A DNA stretch of 27,253 bases, taken from Larix sibirica (lineage: Eukaryota > Streptophyta > Pinopsida > Pinales > Pinaceae). The translations under genes and the position numbers were made by a program. Shown here piece after piece: positions 1 to 9,233 of the stretch; position 1 is the stretch's first letter, and every line of letters starts with the position of its first letter. Location: assembly GCA_004151065.3 (NCBI GenBank), contig NWUY0300031076.1, forward strand, positions 22,992 through 50,244, in the 5' to 3' direction. A model generated the notes under the pieces. It had not been told where the DNA came from. It ran no database searches and saw only the letters and a list, made by a program, of their open reading frames with translations.

Positions 1-382
1 GGCTACATTTTTTCTGAATAGGGCCTTTTATCTACCTTCCATCCTCTTTGCATACTGAAAATGCTCCCTAGAGGAGGTTTTTACGAATTTTAGCCTTGGA
101 TCTCCAACTTTACCCTAGATTAGGCTCTTGTAACAAACCCTAGAGGTTGTTACAAAAAGCCCTAATTTAGTAGACAAGGAGAAATAACTCTAAGAGGAAG
201 GCTGATCACCTTTCTCTAAGGCTAGGGTTTAAGGGTAATGTCCATAAAAACCCTGAGTTGTCATTCTTTTACCTAAAAACCCTAGTTTGTATATGTGTAA
301 ATATTAATTTTAGACTTGTATTTTTGTTTATTTGTTGTAATTAGTTTATTTTTCTCTTTTGTACATAGAAACAGTCTAAATT

Positions 383-420
383 AAAACCCTAAAACCCTAA
401 AACTAAAAACCTAACCCTAA
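383..420. repeat. Degenerate telomere-like CCCTAA motifs
   Basis: Several AAACCCTAA-like words lie close together here, and more isolated copies of CCCTAG/CCCTAA occur between about 105 and 445. The plant telomere unit is CCCTAAA; here the spacing is irregular (7-8 bases, then broken), so this is not a clean telomere array. The same word is known as the telo-box in promoters of plant translation genes. No coding region of that type follows, so a promoter role is only a possibility. Confidence 0.5.
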
Positions 421-517
421 AATCAGACCTGTACCTAACCCTAGGCCAGACCTAGTTTGCCCTAGTGGCCTACCTTTCCTTCCTCCCTAGGGTTCACTCT
501 CCTCTCTTCTACCCTCG

Positions 518-595
518 CCCTCCTCTTCTCTTCTCCTTTTTTTCTCTTCCTCCCTTTTCTTCTCCCTTTCTCCTTCTTTCCTTCCCTTTCCTCTT
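518..595 (+). repeat. Uninterrupted polypyrimidine tract (78 nt)
   Basis: Every base from 518 to 595 is C or T. The wider region 472-620 is also strongly pyrimidine-rich. A 125-codon open frame (465-842) crosses it, but its composition (runs of Ser, Phe, Leu, Pro) is what such a tract gives by chance. Long mirror-like pyrimidine tracts can form triplex DNA, and pyrimidine-rich leaders occur in plant genes and LTRs; neither role is shown here. Confidence 0.75.
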
Positions 596-842
596 ACCTT
601 ACCCTCTGCCACCTCCATTAGGGTTCGGTCTCCCTTTTTGGGGCCTTTCCTACCTTCGACCTGCCATTCTAAGGGCTCGGCCTAGCCCCAAACACTCCCC
701 CTTTGCCTCAGCCCAGCTCCCAAGAAGCCTCCCCTCACTCGGTCTCCTTTGGGCTGCCCTAACTAGCGCTGAAACAACGTTTAGCAACCTCTTAACAACT
801 GCTGTCCTAAGTCTGTCACAAGCTGCAGACTGTCATATTTGA

Positions 843-2416
843 CAGTCCTCCCATCTTGCTACATCAACACAAAATACAAAGTCAAAGTCAGTCATTAATT
901 GAGACATGCTAATGATTAAAGGATATCTTATTGTTGGTGAATTAAGGTTTGAAAATCATATTTATTACTGTTGACATACAAGTCTGAAACCTACTTTTCA
1001 TGACTATCATATGTTGCTAAGATTGGTGATAAAAGATTGAAGTAGGGTGATTACATTGAATGCATAAAATATATATTAGACCCACTTCTTTTGGTTACTT
1101 AAGTGCTGCTCTAATTGCCATAAAGGGACTGTCATACTGTTATTATTGTATCAGTTCATTACTTATCATTAGAAGTGATTGTTTGATTATATACTGTTGT
1201 CATTGCTTACATTGAATGGTATATGGTTACAGGGTTAATATTTATTACTGTTGGTGAATGGTCTCTTGTATGCTAAAGTGCTATTGAATGACGTTGCTAC
1301 TAATCCCTTACACCTTGGATTGTATACATTGACTTGGACACATTTATACTAGCACCTACAAGCACCTTCTCTATCTAGCAAGTCTTCTTCATTCATCAAG
1401 ATTGATTGATTAAAAGGCACTGGTCACTAACATTGTCATCTAGAAGACATAGTCTCTTGTCTTAAGTGTCTTGCAGAGCATCAAAGGGCTCTCCCCTTGG
1501 AGGTTACAACACTACAAGGAAGTTGGATGTGTGACTAAGGTGACAGTGGTCACATCTTCTAGACATTTGTTCATCGGACACTAGCCCTGCTAGTTCATCC
1601 GGTAACACAATCCTATATGCATTTATGTAAATTTGTAATGGGTTAACAATGAACATGTATATATTATTGCATTGAACATTGTTCTATCCCACAGTGATGC
1701 AATAGTCTTCTTTAGTAGCAGAGGCACACCACTAGCATCAATGATTTGCATTCCTGTGTTGGGTACTTGTGTAGTCATGATGAGAGCACATCTGAGGAGA
1801 ATGAAGGCACACCTCTAGGTTGTCTGGGGTACTGTGTTGTAGTTATATGTGAGAGAGATTGAGAGGGCACCCAGCCTCATCCACTTCCAGTTTTATAACT
1901 GTTGATTCAGATTTAGCATTCCAGTTTTAGAATAGATGCTCTTCTTCTTTTGGAGTTTAATTTCTAGATTTAGAAGTAGGCTGCATTTATCTTTAGTTAG
2001 CTTAAGCACATGAGCTAGGGAAACTTCCAGTTTTAGGGAGGGTGCACTTCACTAGACAAAATTAGATTAGGATTTTGATTTTCTAATTTTGGCTCCATAG
2101 GGATGCGATGTTTTTGTCTTCTCCTTTAGCCTTCCTCATCTAAAAAGAAGACAGGGTGGATGTGGTTAATTTTTCAATGTTTTTTCTGTGTGGGATTAAG
2201 TTGTGTGCTAGTTGATTAGTAGAGTATTTTTGAGCTATGGCAGTGTATTATTTTTCAGATTTAATGAAACCTTGTTTGCAGGTTTGAAAGTTCATTTTGT
2301 ACTTTCTGTCCTATATTTTTAGTATGATGTGTTAGTAGATTAGTGTATTTAGAATTTATAGTTGTGTGCAGAATCTACCTACGATGGTTTAATAATTTTA
2401 ACATATATCATATAGG
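843..2416. other. No recognised gene; AT-rich spacer
   Basis: Both strands were read for coding similarity. No open frame of useful length and no recognisable domain were found. The right end is the left flank of the chromovirus insertion. It may be old retroelement-derived DNA, but nothing in it identifies a family. Confidence 0.6.
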
Positions 2417-2421
2417 GATAC
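2417..2421. repeat. Left target-site duplication GATAC
   Basis: The five bases GATAC directly precede the TG of the left LTR and are repeated exactly after the right LTR at 8161-8165. Five-base target duplications are usual for Ty3/gypsy integrases. The match shows that both LTRs belong to one insertion event. Confidence 0.88.
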
Positions 2422-3014
2422 TGTAACGACCCATCCCGAGCGTCGGTATGAGGAGCCGTGTCAAGTGGGGCGCACCTTGAGTTGGGGGTGTACGCCCACT
2501 CTAAAACGCCTTTGCGTGGCAAGCAAGGCAAGCACAACATAAGCGTGGAGCGTGTTGGCTAGGTGCCCTCTCAATGGAAAGCACATCAACATGTGGCAAG
2601 AGACCGGGTTGGAGCACGTCGAGAAGGGCGTGCGCCCGACAAGTGGACGAAGAGCACGTTGGACGGACAGGTATGTAGTGCAAGCAAGAAGGTGACACAT
2701 TTAGCGTGTTGGCTAAGGGGTGGCACAAGGCATGCCTTGGGCGCACCCTTACTCCAAGCGACGGCTATAAGTAAGACTCGTGAGGTAGGTTGGAGAATCA
2801 TCCAAGGTTGGATAGGAAAGACTAAGTGTGTTGAGGCAAAGTGTGACCCATCAGCAGGAGCAGGCTGTAGGGGCGCGAACCTAGCTCAAGGGAAGCACGA
2901 CACTTGGGCAAGGCAGATTTGATAGTAGAGAAAGGAACACGTGGCAGGACGGACTGGTGGGTTCTTTTGGGGCAGCTTGTTGGGCGCTTCACAGGAGAGT
3001 TTAGGTTGCGGCCA

Positions 3015-3066
3015 CCTCCCTTGTAACTCTGTGTAATCTACCTCCCTTGTAACCCTGTGTAATCTG
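3015..3066 (+). repeat. 26-bp tandem duplication inside the 5' LTR
   Basis: Two adjacent 26-base units (3015-3040 and 3041-3066) begin CCTCCCTTGTAA and differ by two bases. The right LTR has only one such unit near 7836. The duplication therefore probably arose after insertion, or the right copy lost one. It lies just upstream of the TATA box. Confidence 0.85.
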
Positions 3067-3077
3067 TTCTTTATCTT

Positions 3078-3085
3078 TATAAAAT
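3078..3085 (+). promoter_or_regulatory. TATA box of the 5' LTR
   Basis: TATAAAAT occurs in a stretch that is well conserved in the other LTR (7874-7881). It sits about 280 bases before the LTR end, a reasonable place for the U3 promoter, with R and U5 following. Transcription start cannot be seen from sequence. Confidence 0.6.
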
Positions 3086-3366
3086 ATTTGGGTGCGCTGG
3101 TTTGGGCAGCCACCGACATCTTGTGTTACTTGTTCTTTGTGGCATGCTTGTTTATTCTTAGTTAATTGCAAATATGGCTAATCGTTAACAAAAGATAAGC
3201 GTAACCAAGATAACTTGTGTAAATAAGTGTAAGCTTCCGCAGAAGGTAGGCATAGTCTGCTAGTTGTCTATCGGGTTGGGCAGATCCCCGACAAGGCACC
3301 AGGCAGTGCCGCACGGACCCCTGGGATGATTGAGTAAGGTTGGGGGCCAGTCGTGCCCGTGGTAGT

Positions 3367-3384
3367 TGGTATAATAGCTCGTTA
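3367..3384 (+). other. Primer-binding site, initiator-Met tRNA type
   Basis: TGGTATAATAGCTCGTTA begins two bases after the LTR end. It resembles the TGGTATCAGAGC start typical of plant elements primed by initiator methionine tRNA, with two changes in the first twelve bases. Position and match together support the call. Confidence 0.85.
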
Positions 3385-3730
3385 CAAGACGGTGTGAACA
3401 AAAATACTTCGGTTCTATGCTGAGACGACTTCGAAGGTTATGGAGGTTCTTGTTAACCTGTCCACCCAAAAGACCAAAGGATGCGTTGGTGACTCGACAC
3501 TTGGACTGGTTAGATGGTTGGATGAGGATGCTAGGCAAGGGTGCGGTGCCTCTCGAAGAGATCACAGAGAAAGTTAGCGGTTGGAAAGACTGCTTGCCGA
3601 CTTGGGTGGCTGCGGTGCAGCCGTGAGGTTCGCTGAAGATGAAGTCGTGCCGAGGAGGTCTGTGGCTGGCTTGCCTGAGCGCTCCAAGGTTGGATTGTTG
3701 TGACAGTAGAGTGCAGAGGAGGACGCACTC
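3385..3730 (+). pseudogene. Remnant where gag should be
   Basis: Only about 350 bases separate the PBS from the protease frame, whereas chromovirus gag normally takes about 1 kb. The plus strand holds a 69-codon frame (3417-3626) with no recognisable capsid motif, and no CCHC zinc knuckle is visible. A longer minus-strand frame of 200 codons (3260-3862) runs antisense across this area and into the LTR; it resembles nothing known and is probably chance. The simplest reading is a large internal deletion of gag after or before insertion. Confidence 0.6.
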
Positions 3731-4279
3731 TTGGTGCCGTCGGTTCTTGAAGTGGCTAGTAGACAGAAGGCCGAAGAAGGCGTTTTGGTGACGAGGGTGC
3801 TGCCTCGTCAAGTAGAGAACGTGCAACAGGTGGGTGCCGTACATGGCAGCTCGAACTTGCACCAGTTAAGTTTTATTGAAGCCATTGTGAATGGTCGCCG
3901 AGTAAGAGCCTTGGTGGACACCGGGGCCTCTCACAATTATGTGAGAAAAGAGCTTGCAAGTGAGATTGGGTTGCGGAGGATGCCTTGCAACATAGAGGTG
4001 AAGGAAGTCAATTCTGCACCCAAGGCTATTGCGGGAGTGGCAAAGAAAGTCCATATCAGAATGGGAGATTGGCAAGGCAGAGCTGACTTCACAGTAATGC
4101 CTTTGGATGACTTTGAAATGATCCTTGGGCAAGATTTCTTACGGAGGGCTCGGGTTGTTCTCATACCATTCACAGACAGGATGGTGATTTTAGACGGGGA
4201 AAAGTTGGTTGTGGTTCCTACTCTGTCAAAAAGGGTAGAAGGAAGGGCGCAGGTAGTGTCTTGTCTTCATTTAGCATGA
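3731..4279 (+). pseudogene. Retropepsin (aspartic protease) domain of pol
   Basis: The 182-codon frame contains the aspartic protease signature LVDTGAS at residues 61-67, with the catalytic Asp at 63, and the second conserved block ILGQDFL at 131-137. These fit the pepsin-like fold that cuts the gag-pol polyprotein inside the particle. The first part (about residues 1-35) has no clear similarity and may be the linker after gag. The frame ends at a stop at 4277-4279, and the RT that follows lies in another frame, so at least one frameshift separates them. The catalytic residues are still present, but the parent polyprotein is broken. Confidence 0.88.
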
Positions 4280-4403
4280 AGAGGGATGCTTGAAGGGCAG
4301 ATTCATGGATGTTTGTTGCAACAATGCTTGGTGAAGCAACTGCGGGAGGTGCAGGGACGCCTGTTCCTCCTGAGCTTGCCAACTTGCTCAAGCAAACAGG
4401 GAT

Positions 4404-5741
4404 TTGATGCCGGAGAGCCTGCCAAAGATGCTCCCACCACGGAGGATCGTTGATCACCAAATTGAACTTGAGCCTGGGTCGACGCTTGTGGCTAAGGCAC
4501 CGTATCGTTTATTGGGACCAAAGTTAGAGGAATTGAAGAGGCAACTGACGGAGCTCATAGATGCTGGCTTCATAAAGCCTTCAAGGTCGCCTTGTGGTGC
4601 ACTAGTGCTGTTCCAACAGAAGAAAGATACACCAGAGTTACGATTGTGCTGCTATAGAGCGTTGAACAAGCAAACAGTGAAAAATTGGTACCCACTTCTG
4701 TTGGCAGTGGATTGCTTTGACAAGTTGGCCAAGGCAAGAGTGTTCTCAAAGTTTGATTTGAGGCAGGGTTATTACCAAGTGCGGATTGTTGAAGGTGATG
4801 AACACAAGACGACATGCTTGACAAGGTATGGCAGTTTTGAGTTCTTGGTGATGCCGTTTAGGTTGTGCAATGCCCCCGCAACCTTGCTTATGAATGATGT
4901 CTTGAGATCGTTTATGGACAAGTCAGTGGTAGTGTACCTTGATGACATTGTGGTTTTCAGCGAGAACATAGAGGAACACAAGCGACACTTAGAGGAGGTC
5001 TTTGATGCGCTGTGAAAGAATCATCTGTACTTGAAGAAGTCTAAGTGTTCGTTTGGGCAGACAAAGATCTCGTTCTTGGGCCATTGGGTCGATTAAGGAC
5101 GTATCCGGATGGACAACAAGAAGGTTGAATCCCTAACACATTGGGAGGAGCCACAGATGGTACAGGAAGTGCAGAACTTCCTGGGATTGGCTGACTATTA
5201 CCGTAGGTTTGTTGAAGGTTACTCTCGGATAGCTACCCTTCTTAGGGAGCTGCTGAAAAATAACAAGTCATGGAAGTGGTCACCATAGTGCCAAGAAGCA
5301 TTATGCGAGTTGAAGAGCAGGCTTGTCATGGCACCTGTGTTGAAGCTGCTAGAGCTCTAGAAACCATTCGAGATGCAAACAGATGCATCGGATTATGCCA
5401 TAGGCAGTGTACTGATGCAAGAAGGTCATCCAATGGTCTATGAGAACAAGAAATTGCAGGAAAGGGAACGCATATATCCTGTGCATGAGAAGGAAATGAC
5501 AATGGTTGTTCATTGCTTGAGGGTTTGGAGACACTATTTGCTTAGCAATCCTTTCGTGGTGAAGACGGATAACGTAGCCACTAGCTACTTTGCCTCATAG
5601 CAGAAGTTATCTACCAAGCAAGCCCGTTGGAAAGACTTCTTGGCGGAGTTTGGCATGACTATCGAGTATAGATTGGGTAGGCTTAACACGATTGTGGATG
5701 CGTTAAGTAGAAAAGCTCAGCTTGCTATTTTGGAGGAGTAA
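4404..5741 (+). pseudogene. Reverse transcriptase and RNase H region of pol, broken
   Basis: One frame carries both domains. RT motif A is FSKFDLRQGYYQ (residues 114-125 from 4404, catalytic Asp 118) and motif C is YLDD (178-181). After the first stop, the thumb and connection follow, including FLGLADYYRRF, then RNase H with QTDASDYAIG near 5376, and the DALSRK block that ends RNase H near 5697. In-frame stops are at 5013, 5094, 5286, 5358, 5598 and 5739. Several of these look like CGA/CAG/CAA codons turned into stops, the pattern expected from deamination of methylated cytosine. RT and RNase H would copy the element RNA to DNA; no functional enzyme can be made from this copy. The ATG at 4404 is not a true start, since pol is made as a polyprotein. 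Confidence 0.92.
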
Positions 5742-6730
5742 CATGACAGTGGTCCAATGATAGAAGTTGTCTCAGACTTGCATAAGAGAATTCGTGATGG
5801 ATTGGGCAAGGATCTGGCTGCCAAGAACATTTTGAAGCAAGTGCGGGAAGGCAAAACAAGAAGGTTTTGGGTTGCTCTTCCTTGGAGTACGCCTTGATGT
5901 GCCGAAGTCAGTGGACCTTAGGAGGGAGCTGCTGCGGGAATGTCATGATTCAGCTTGGGATGGACATCCCGGTCAACACCGCACCTTAGCTCTTTTGGAG
6001 AGAGGTTACTACTGGGAACGGATGCGACAAGACGTAGAGGAGTATGTGAAAACTTGTCTTATTGTGAACTGGATAAGGCGAGCTCCATGATGAAGCCAGG
6101 CATGCTTCAGCCATTGCCTATTCTGGAGAAGGCTTGTGCAAGTGTGTCCCCATCATAACATAGTTGCCGTTATCGAAGGGATACAATGGGACATTTGTTG
6201 TGGTGGACAGGTATTCCAAGTATGCAACGATCGTGCCTACTAAGGTGCCGTGCAAGGCAGAAGACGTTGTGCAGATGTTCTTCAAGCATGTTGATAAGCA
6301 TTGGGGATTGTTGCTAAGCATTGTGTTGGAGACACGCTTCATGTGTAAGTTTTGGCAGCAATTGTTTGGTTTAGTTGGGACCGAGCTGTTAACTAGCTCT
6401 AGCTACCATCCGCAGACAAATGGGCAAACCAAGTGAATCAACGCACTGTTGGAGGACTACTTGAGGCACTATGTTCAAGCATATCAATAGAATTGGTTGG
6501 ACTTTTTGGATTCGACGCAATTTAGCTACAATATGCAAACAAGTTCTTCAACTGGGTTTAGCCTGTTTGAGTTGGCAACAGTGCAACAACCGTTGACATT
6601 GCAAGTTGTCGCGATAGGTTCTTTTGGGCAGAATCTGGTAGCGACAAGCTTCATGACGAGTTGGAAAGATCGGTTGGAGTTAGCTGCATCCAGATGGGAA
6701 AAATAGCTGATAGGATGAAGAAGTGGGCAG
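5742..6730 (+). pseudogene. Integrase region of pol, frameshifted and catalytically dead
   Basis: The N-terminal zinc-binding part is seen at 5872-6090 (CHDSAWDGHPGQHRT; H and H present), with a frameshift just before it near 5865 and another inside its C-x-x-C end near 6065. The core follows in a third frame from about 6164 (GYNGTFVVVDRYSKYATIVP) to the HPQTNGQTK block at 6407-6433. The Asp normally found in the IVSDRD block is lost (IVLETRF), and the Glu of the QTE triad position is Lys. Stops at 6434 and 6488 break the core from the C-terminal part, which continues to about 6706 (NMQTSSSTGFS). Integrase would join element DNA to the host chromosome; this copy could not. Confidence 0.9.
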
Positions 6731-6933
6731 ATTGCGGAAGGCGTGAAGTGGAGTCCAAGTAGGGAACAAAGTACTTCTCAAGTTGAGCAAGGAACAGATC
6801 AACCCATCGGCAAGCATGGCAGGTGCACTGATGCGAAGGTATGACAGATCGTTCGAGATAACTGAGAAGATAAGCAAGGTGGCTTACTGACTCAAGCTCC
6901 CGGAACACTTAATCTCATTTCATCTAGTGTTCC

Positions 6934-7219
6934 ATGTTAGCCAACTTAAGGCATGTGAGTTTGATTGAAGTGAACCGGGGAGAACCTTACCAAGTAGGCT
7001 CCGCCATGGTGGTGGATCGTCCAAGACCCGAAGTAGAGGAAATGTTGGCTCACAAGTATGTGAAGCATGGTCCAACGAGTCAACTGGAATACTTTGTCAA
7101 ATGGGAGAACTTGCCCGAAGAAGAAAACAACTGGGAATGAAAGGAGTCGTTGTGGAAGGCAGAGGACAAAATTCGGGCTTTCCAGGAGAAACATGGGCTT
7201 CCTCCTAGACGCAACAAGT
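6934..7219 (+). pseudogene. Integrase C-terminal chromodomain
   Basis: The frame from 6934 leads into LEYFVKWENLPEEENNWE, a typical chromodomain core with the aromatic and acidic pattern of plant chromoviruses. A TGA at 7138-7140 follows the Trp-Glu, and the helix after it (SLWKAEDKIRAFQEKHG) still reads in the same frame to a stop near 7219. In the family, this domain guides insertion to particular chromatin marks. It ends only about 35 bases before the purine tract, which is the normal position. Confidence 0.9.
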
Positions 7220-7253
7220 AGCAATGGAACCATTGCCGAGTCGGCAACAAATC

Positions 7254-7266
7254 GTGTGGGGGAGGA
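7254..7266 (+). other. Polypurine tract
   Basis: The purine-rich word GTGTGGGGGAGGA abuts the TG of the right LTR. This is where the plus-strand primer is cut during reverse transcription. Confidence 0.85.
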
Positions 7267-8160
7267 TGTAACGAGCCAACCCAGGCACTGCGCCAAGTGG
7301 GGCGCACCTTGAGCTTGGGGTGTGCACCCACTCTAAAATGCCTTTGCGTGGCAAGCACAACATAAGCATGGAGCGTGTTGGTTGGCATGTCTCAACAGAA
7401 AGCGCGTCGGCATGTGGCAAGAGACCGGGTTGGAGAACGTTGAGAAGGGCGTGCACCTGACAAGTGGATCAAGAGCACGTCGGGCAGACAAGCGTGTAGT
7501 GCAAGCAAGAAGGTGGCACAATTAGCGTGTTGGCTAAGGGGTGCCACAAGGCATGCCTTGGGCGCACCCTTATGCCAAGTGACGACTATAAGTAAGACCC
7601 GCGAGACAGGATTGAGAATCATCCAAGGTTGGACAAGAAAGACTAGGTGTGCTGAGGCAAAATGCGACCCATTTGCAGGAGCTGGCCGCAGGGGCATGAA
7701 CCTAGCTCAGGGGAAGCACGACACTTGTACAAGGTAGATTCGGTTGGTAGAGAAAGGAAGACGCAGCAAGACAAACTTGTGGGTTCTTTTGGGGCAGCTT
7801 GTTGGGCGCTCCGCAAGAGGGTTTAGGCTGCAGCCACCTCCCTTGCAACTCTTTGTAATCTCTTCTTTATCTTTATAAAATATTTGGGCGCGCCGGTTTG
7901 GGCGCCCACCCACACCTTGTGTTACTTTTGTGGCATGCTTGTTTATTCTGGTTAATTGCAAATATGGCTAAGTATTAACAAAAGATAAGTGTAACAAAAA
8001 TAAATTGTGTAAATAAGTTTAAGTGTAAGCTTCTGTAGAAGGTAGGCGTAGTTTGTTGGTTGTCTACCGGGTTGGGTAGACCCTCGACAAGACACCAGGC
8101 AGTGCCGCACGGACCCCTGGGACGACTGAGTAAGGTTGGGCGCCAGGTGTTCCCATGACA
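7267..8160 (+). repeat. 3' LTR of the chromovirus
   Basis: It begins TGTAACGAGCC and ends TGACA, keeping the canonical TG...CA ends. It aligns with 2422-3364 apart from indels near the start, the 26-bp duplication, and a few short gaps. Open frames inside it on both strands match frames in the other LTR and are not genes. Confidence 0.92.
7874..7881 (+). promoter_or_regulatory. TATA box of the 3' LTR
   Basis: TATAAAAT occurs at the same relative place as 3078-3085, within a conserved block of both LTRs. Confidence 0.55.
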
Positions 8161-8165
8161 GATAC
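8161..8165. repeat. Right target-site duplication GATAC
   Basis: This is an exact copy of 2417-2421, directly after the CA end of the right LTR. Confidence 0.88.
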
Positions 8166-8194
8166 TATCCATGTTTTTCCTATGGGTATTGCAA

Positions 8195-8419
8195 TCATAC
8201 TACATCTTCAATGTTCATTGTATCAAATGTCTTCAGTATGCTTTCCTTCACTGTCTGAGTTTCGGGTTCATTGCTTCTTGTTACGATCAAATGATCAACA
8301 TACAAGATTATTAGTAACAAATCTCCATTCAAGGTGGTCTTTATGTATAGGTTTAGATTCGTCTTGCTTCTTATGCATGGTGATTTGTTCTTAGAGAGAT
8401 TCCCTCTTGCATGTGGCAT
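8195..8419 (-). pseudogene. Ty1/copia reverse transcriptase fragment
   Basis: The 74-codon minus-strand frame contains LNGDLLLIILYVDHLIVTRSN, which is the copia RT block around the catalytic YVDD. The second Asp is His here, so the active site is destroyed. Only about 50 residues resemble RT; the first 20 residues do not. The scrap ends about 30 bases from the chromovirus target site, and I could not find its continuation on the far side of the insertion (left of 2417). It may be an older element that was already truncated. Confidence 0.72.
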
Positions 8420-8688
8420 ACTATTCTTGAAGAGATTTCCCCATGCAAGGTACAGTTACTTTAGGAGTTACATTACATGCATTAACATGTTAGGCACACC
8501 ACTCTTGAGGTTATTCTTAGCTTGTTTGTAACCTCCTCTTTCTAATCTTGTACAAAGGAGAGGAGGGTGCACCAATTAGGTCAATGTTGCAAACATTGTT
8601 TCAGTGAATATATCTTCGAGATTTTGAAAAACAACTTATCGACAACATCAGGGAAAATATCGGAAAATATTGACAAACTTAAAAAATA

Positions 8689-8835
8689 CAAAAATATTCA
8701 TTTTTTTCAATTTTTTAAACATCTAAAGCAACAAGAACATCAAATAAACACATTGCCATATGAATANACAAAAATAATCAATTTTTTAAACATATAAAGC
8801 AACAACAACATCATATAAACACATTACCACATAAA
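8689..8835. repeat. AT-rich tandem duplication split by an N
   Basis: A unit of about 70-78 bases at 8689-8766 (CAAAAATATTCA...) is repeated with changes at 8769-8835 (CAAAAATAATCA...). Both share TTTTTTAAACAT, AAAGCAACAA and AAACACATT. The single unknown base at 8767 lies exactly between the units, so the join could be an assembly artefact. Confidence 0.75.
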
Positions 8836-8840
8836 TTTGA

Positions 8841-9233
8841 AAAGAAAATTGATATATAAGATGCATAAGATGTTTAGTGATACATCACACTTCAATGCTA
8901 AATTGTTTCTCGAGTCTCGACTCGTGAGCCTCAAAATATCATCAAAAAATATAATAAATGTATCTCATCATAATGAGTTATCTACAATGAAATCAAATAA
9001 ATAAATTGGTGACTCCCTCTACCCCTTTTTCGGGCATATGTAATGGCTGTTCCTCTATATGAAGGTCTTGGGGCTAGCACTGGACTTTGTTGTGCTCTAA
9101 AAGGAGGAGAAGCTAGACATTGATGTCCTCTACAAGGAGGAGGATAAGCTAGATTTTGATGTCTCATGCGAATGCTACTGCTAGGTCCAACTTGCTATGT
9201 CTATATTTGTAAAGGTGGTGGTGCACTCTTGTG
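8841..9233. other. No recognised gene
   Basis: AT-rich sequence between the duplication and the hAT pseudogene. Short open frames on the minus strand (for example 8982-9167) show no recognisable domain. It may hold the 3' flank of the hAT element, but no terminal inverted repeat was identified. Confidence 0.5.

Larger units (their letters stand above)
2422..3364 (+). repeat. 5' LTR of the chromovirus
   Basis: It starts with TGTAACGACC and aligns along its length with 7267-8160. Its last bases read TGGTA where the other LTR has TGACA, so the canonical terminal CA has decayed to TA. It is longer than the 3' copy partly because of an extra copy of a 26-bp unit at 3015-3066. Several open frames on both strands in this LTR are chance frames. 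Confidence 0.92.
2422..8160 (+). mobile_element. Degenerate Ty3/gypsy chromovirus, complete outline
   Basis: The element is about 5.7 kb with LTRs of 943 and 894 bp, a PBS two bases after the left LTR, a purine tract before the right LTR and flanking GATAC duplications. Domain order on the plus strand is protease, reverse transcriptase, RNase H, integrase, chromodomain, which defines a chromovirus. The coding part carries many stops and several frameshifts, and most of gag is absent, so it cannot be autonomous. Hand-aligned stretches of the LTRs differ at roughly one base in eight plus several indels, which points to an old insertion. I cannot assign the clade (Tekay, CRM, Reina, Galadriel or other) by eye. 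Confidence 0.93.

Noticed and set aside
465-842. 125-codon plus-strand frame
   Set aside because: It runs through the polypyrimidine tract; its Ser/Phe/Leu/Pro runs follow from base composition, and no domain is seen.
2461-2922. Several open frames on both strands in the LTR
   Set aside because: Equivalent frames appear in the other LTR; the GC-richer LTR simply has fewer stops.
3260-3862. 200-codon minus-strand frame
   Set aside because: It lies antisense to the LTR, PBS and protease start of the chromovirus and shows no similarity to a known protein.
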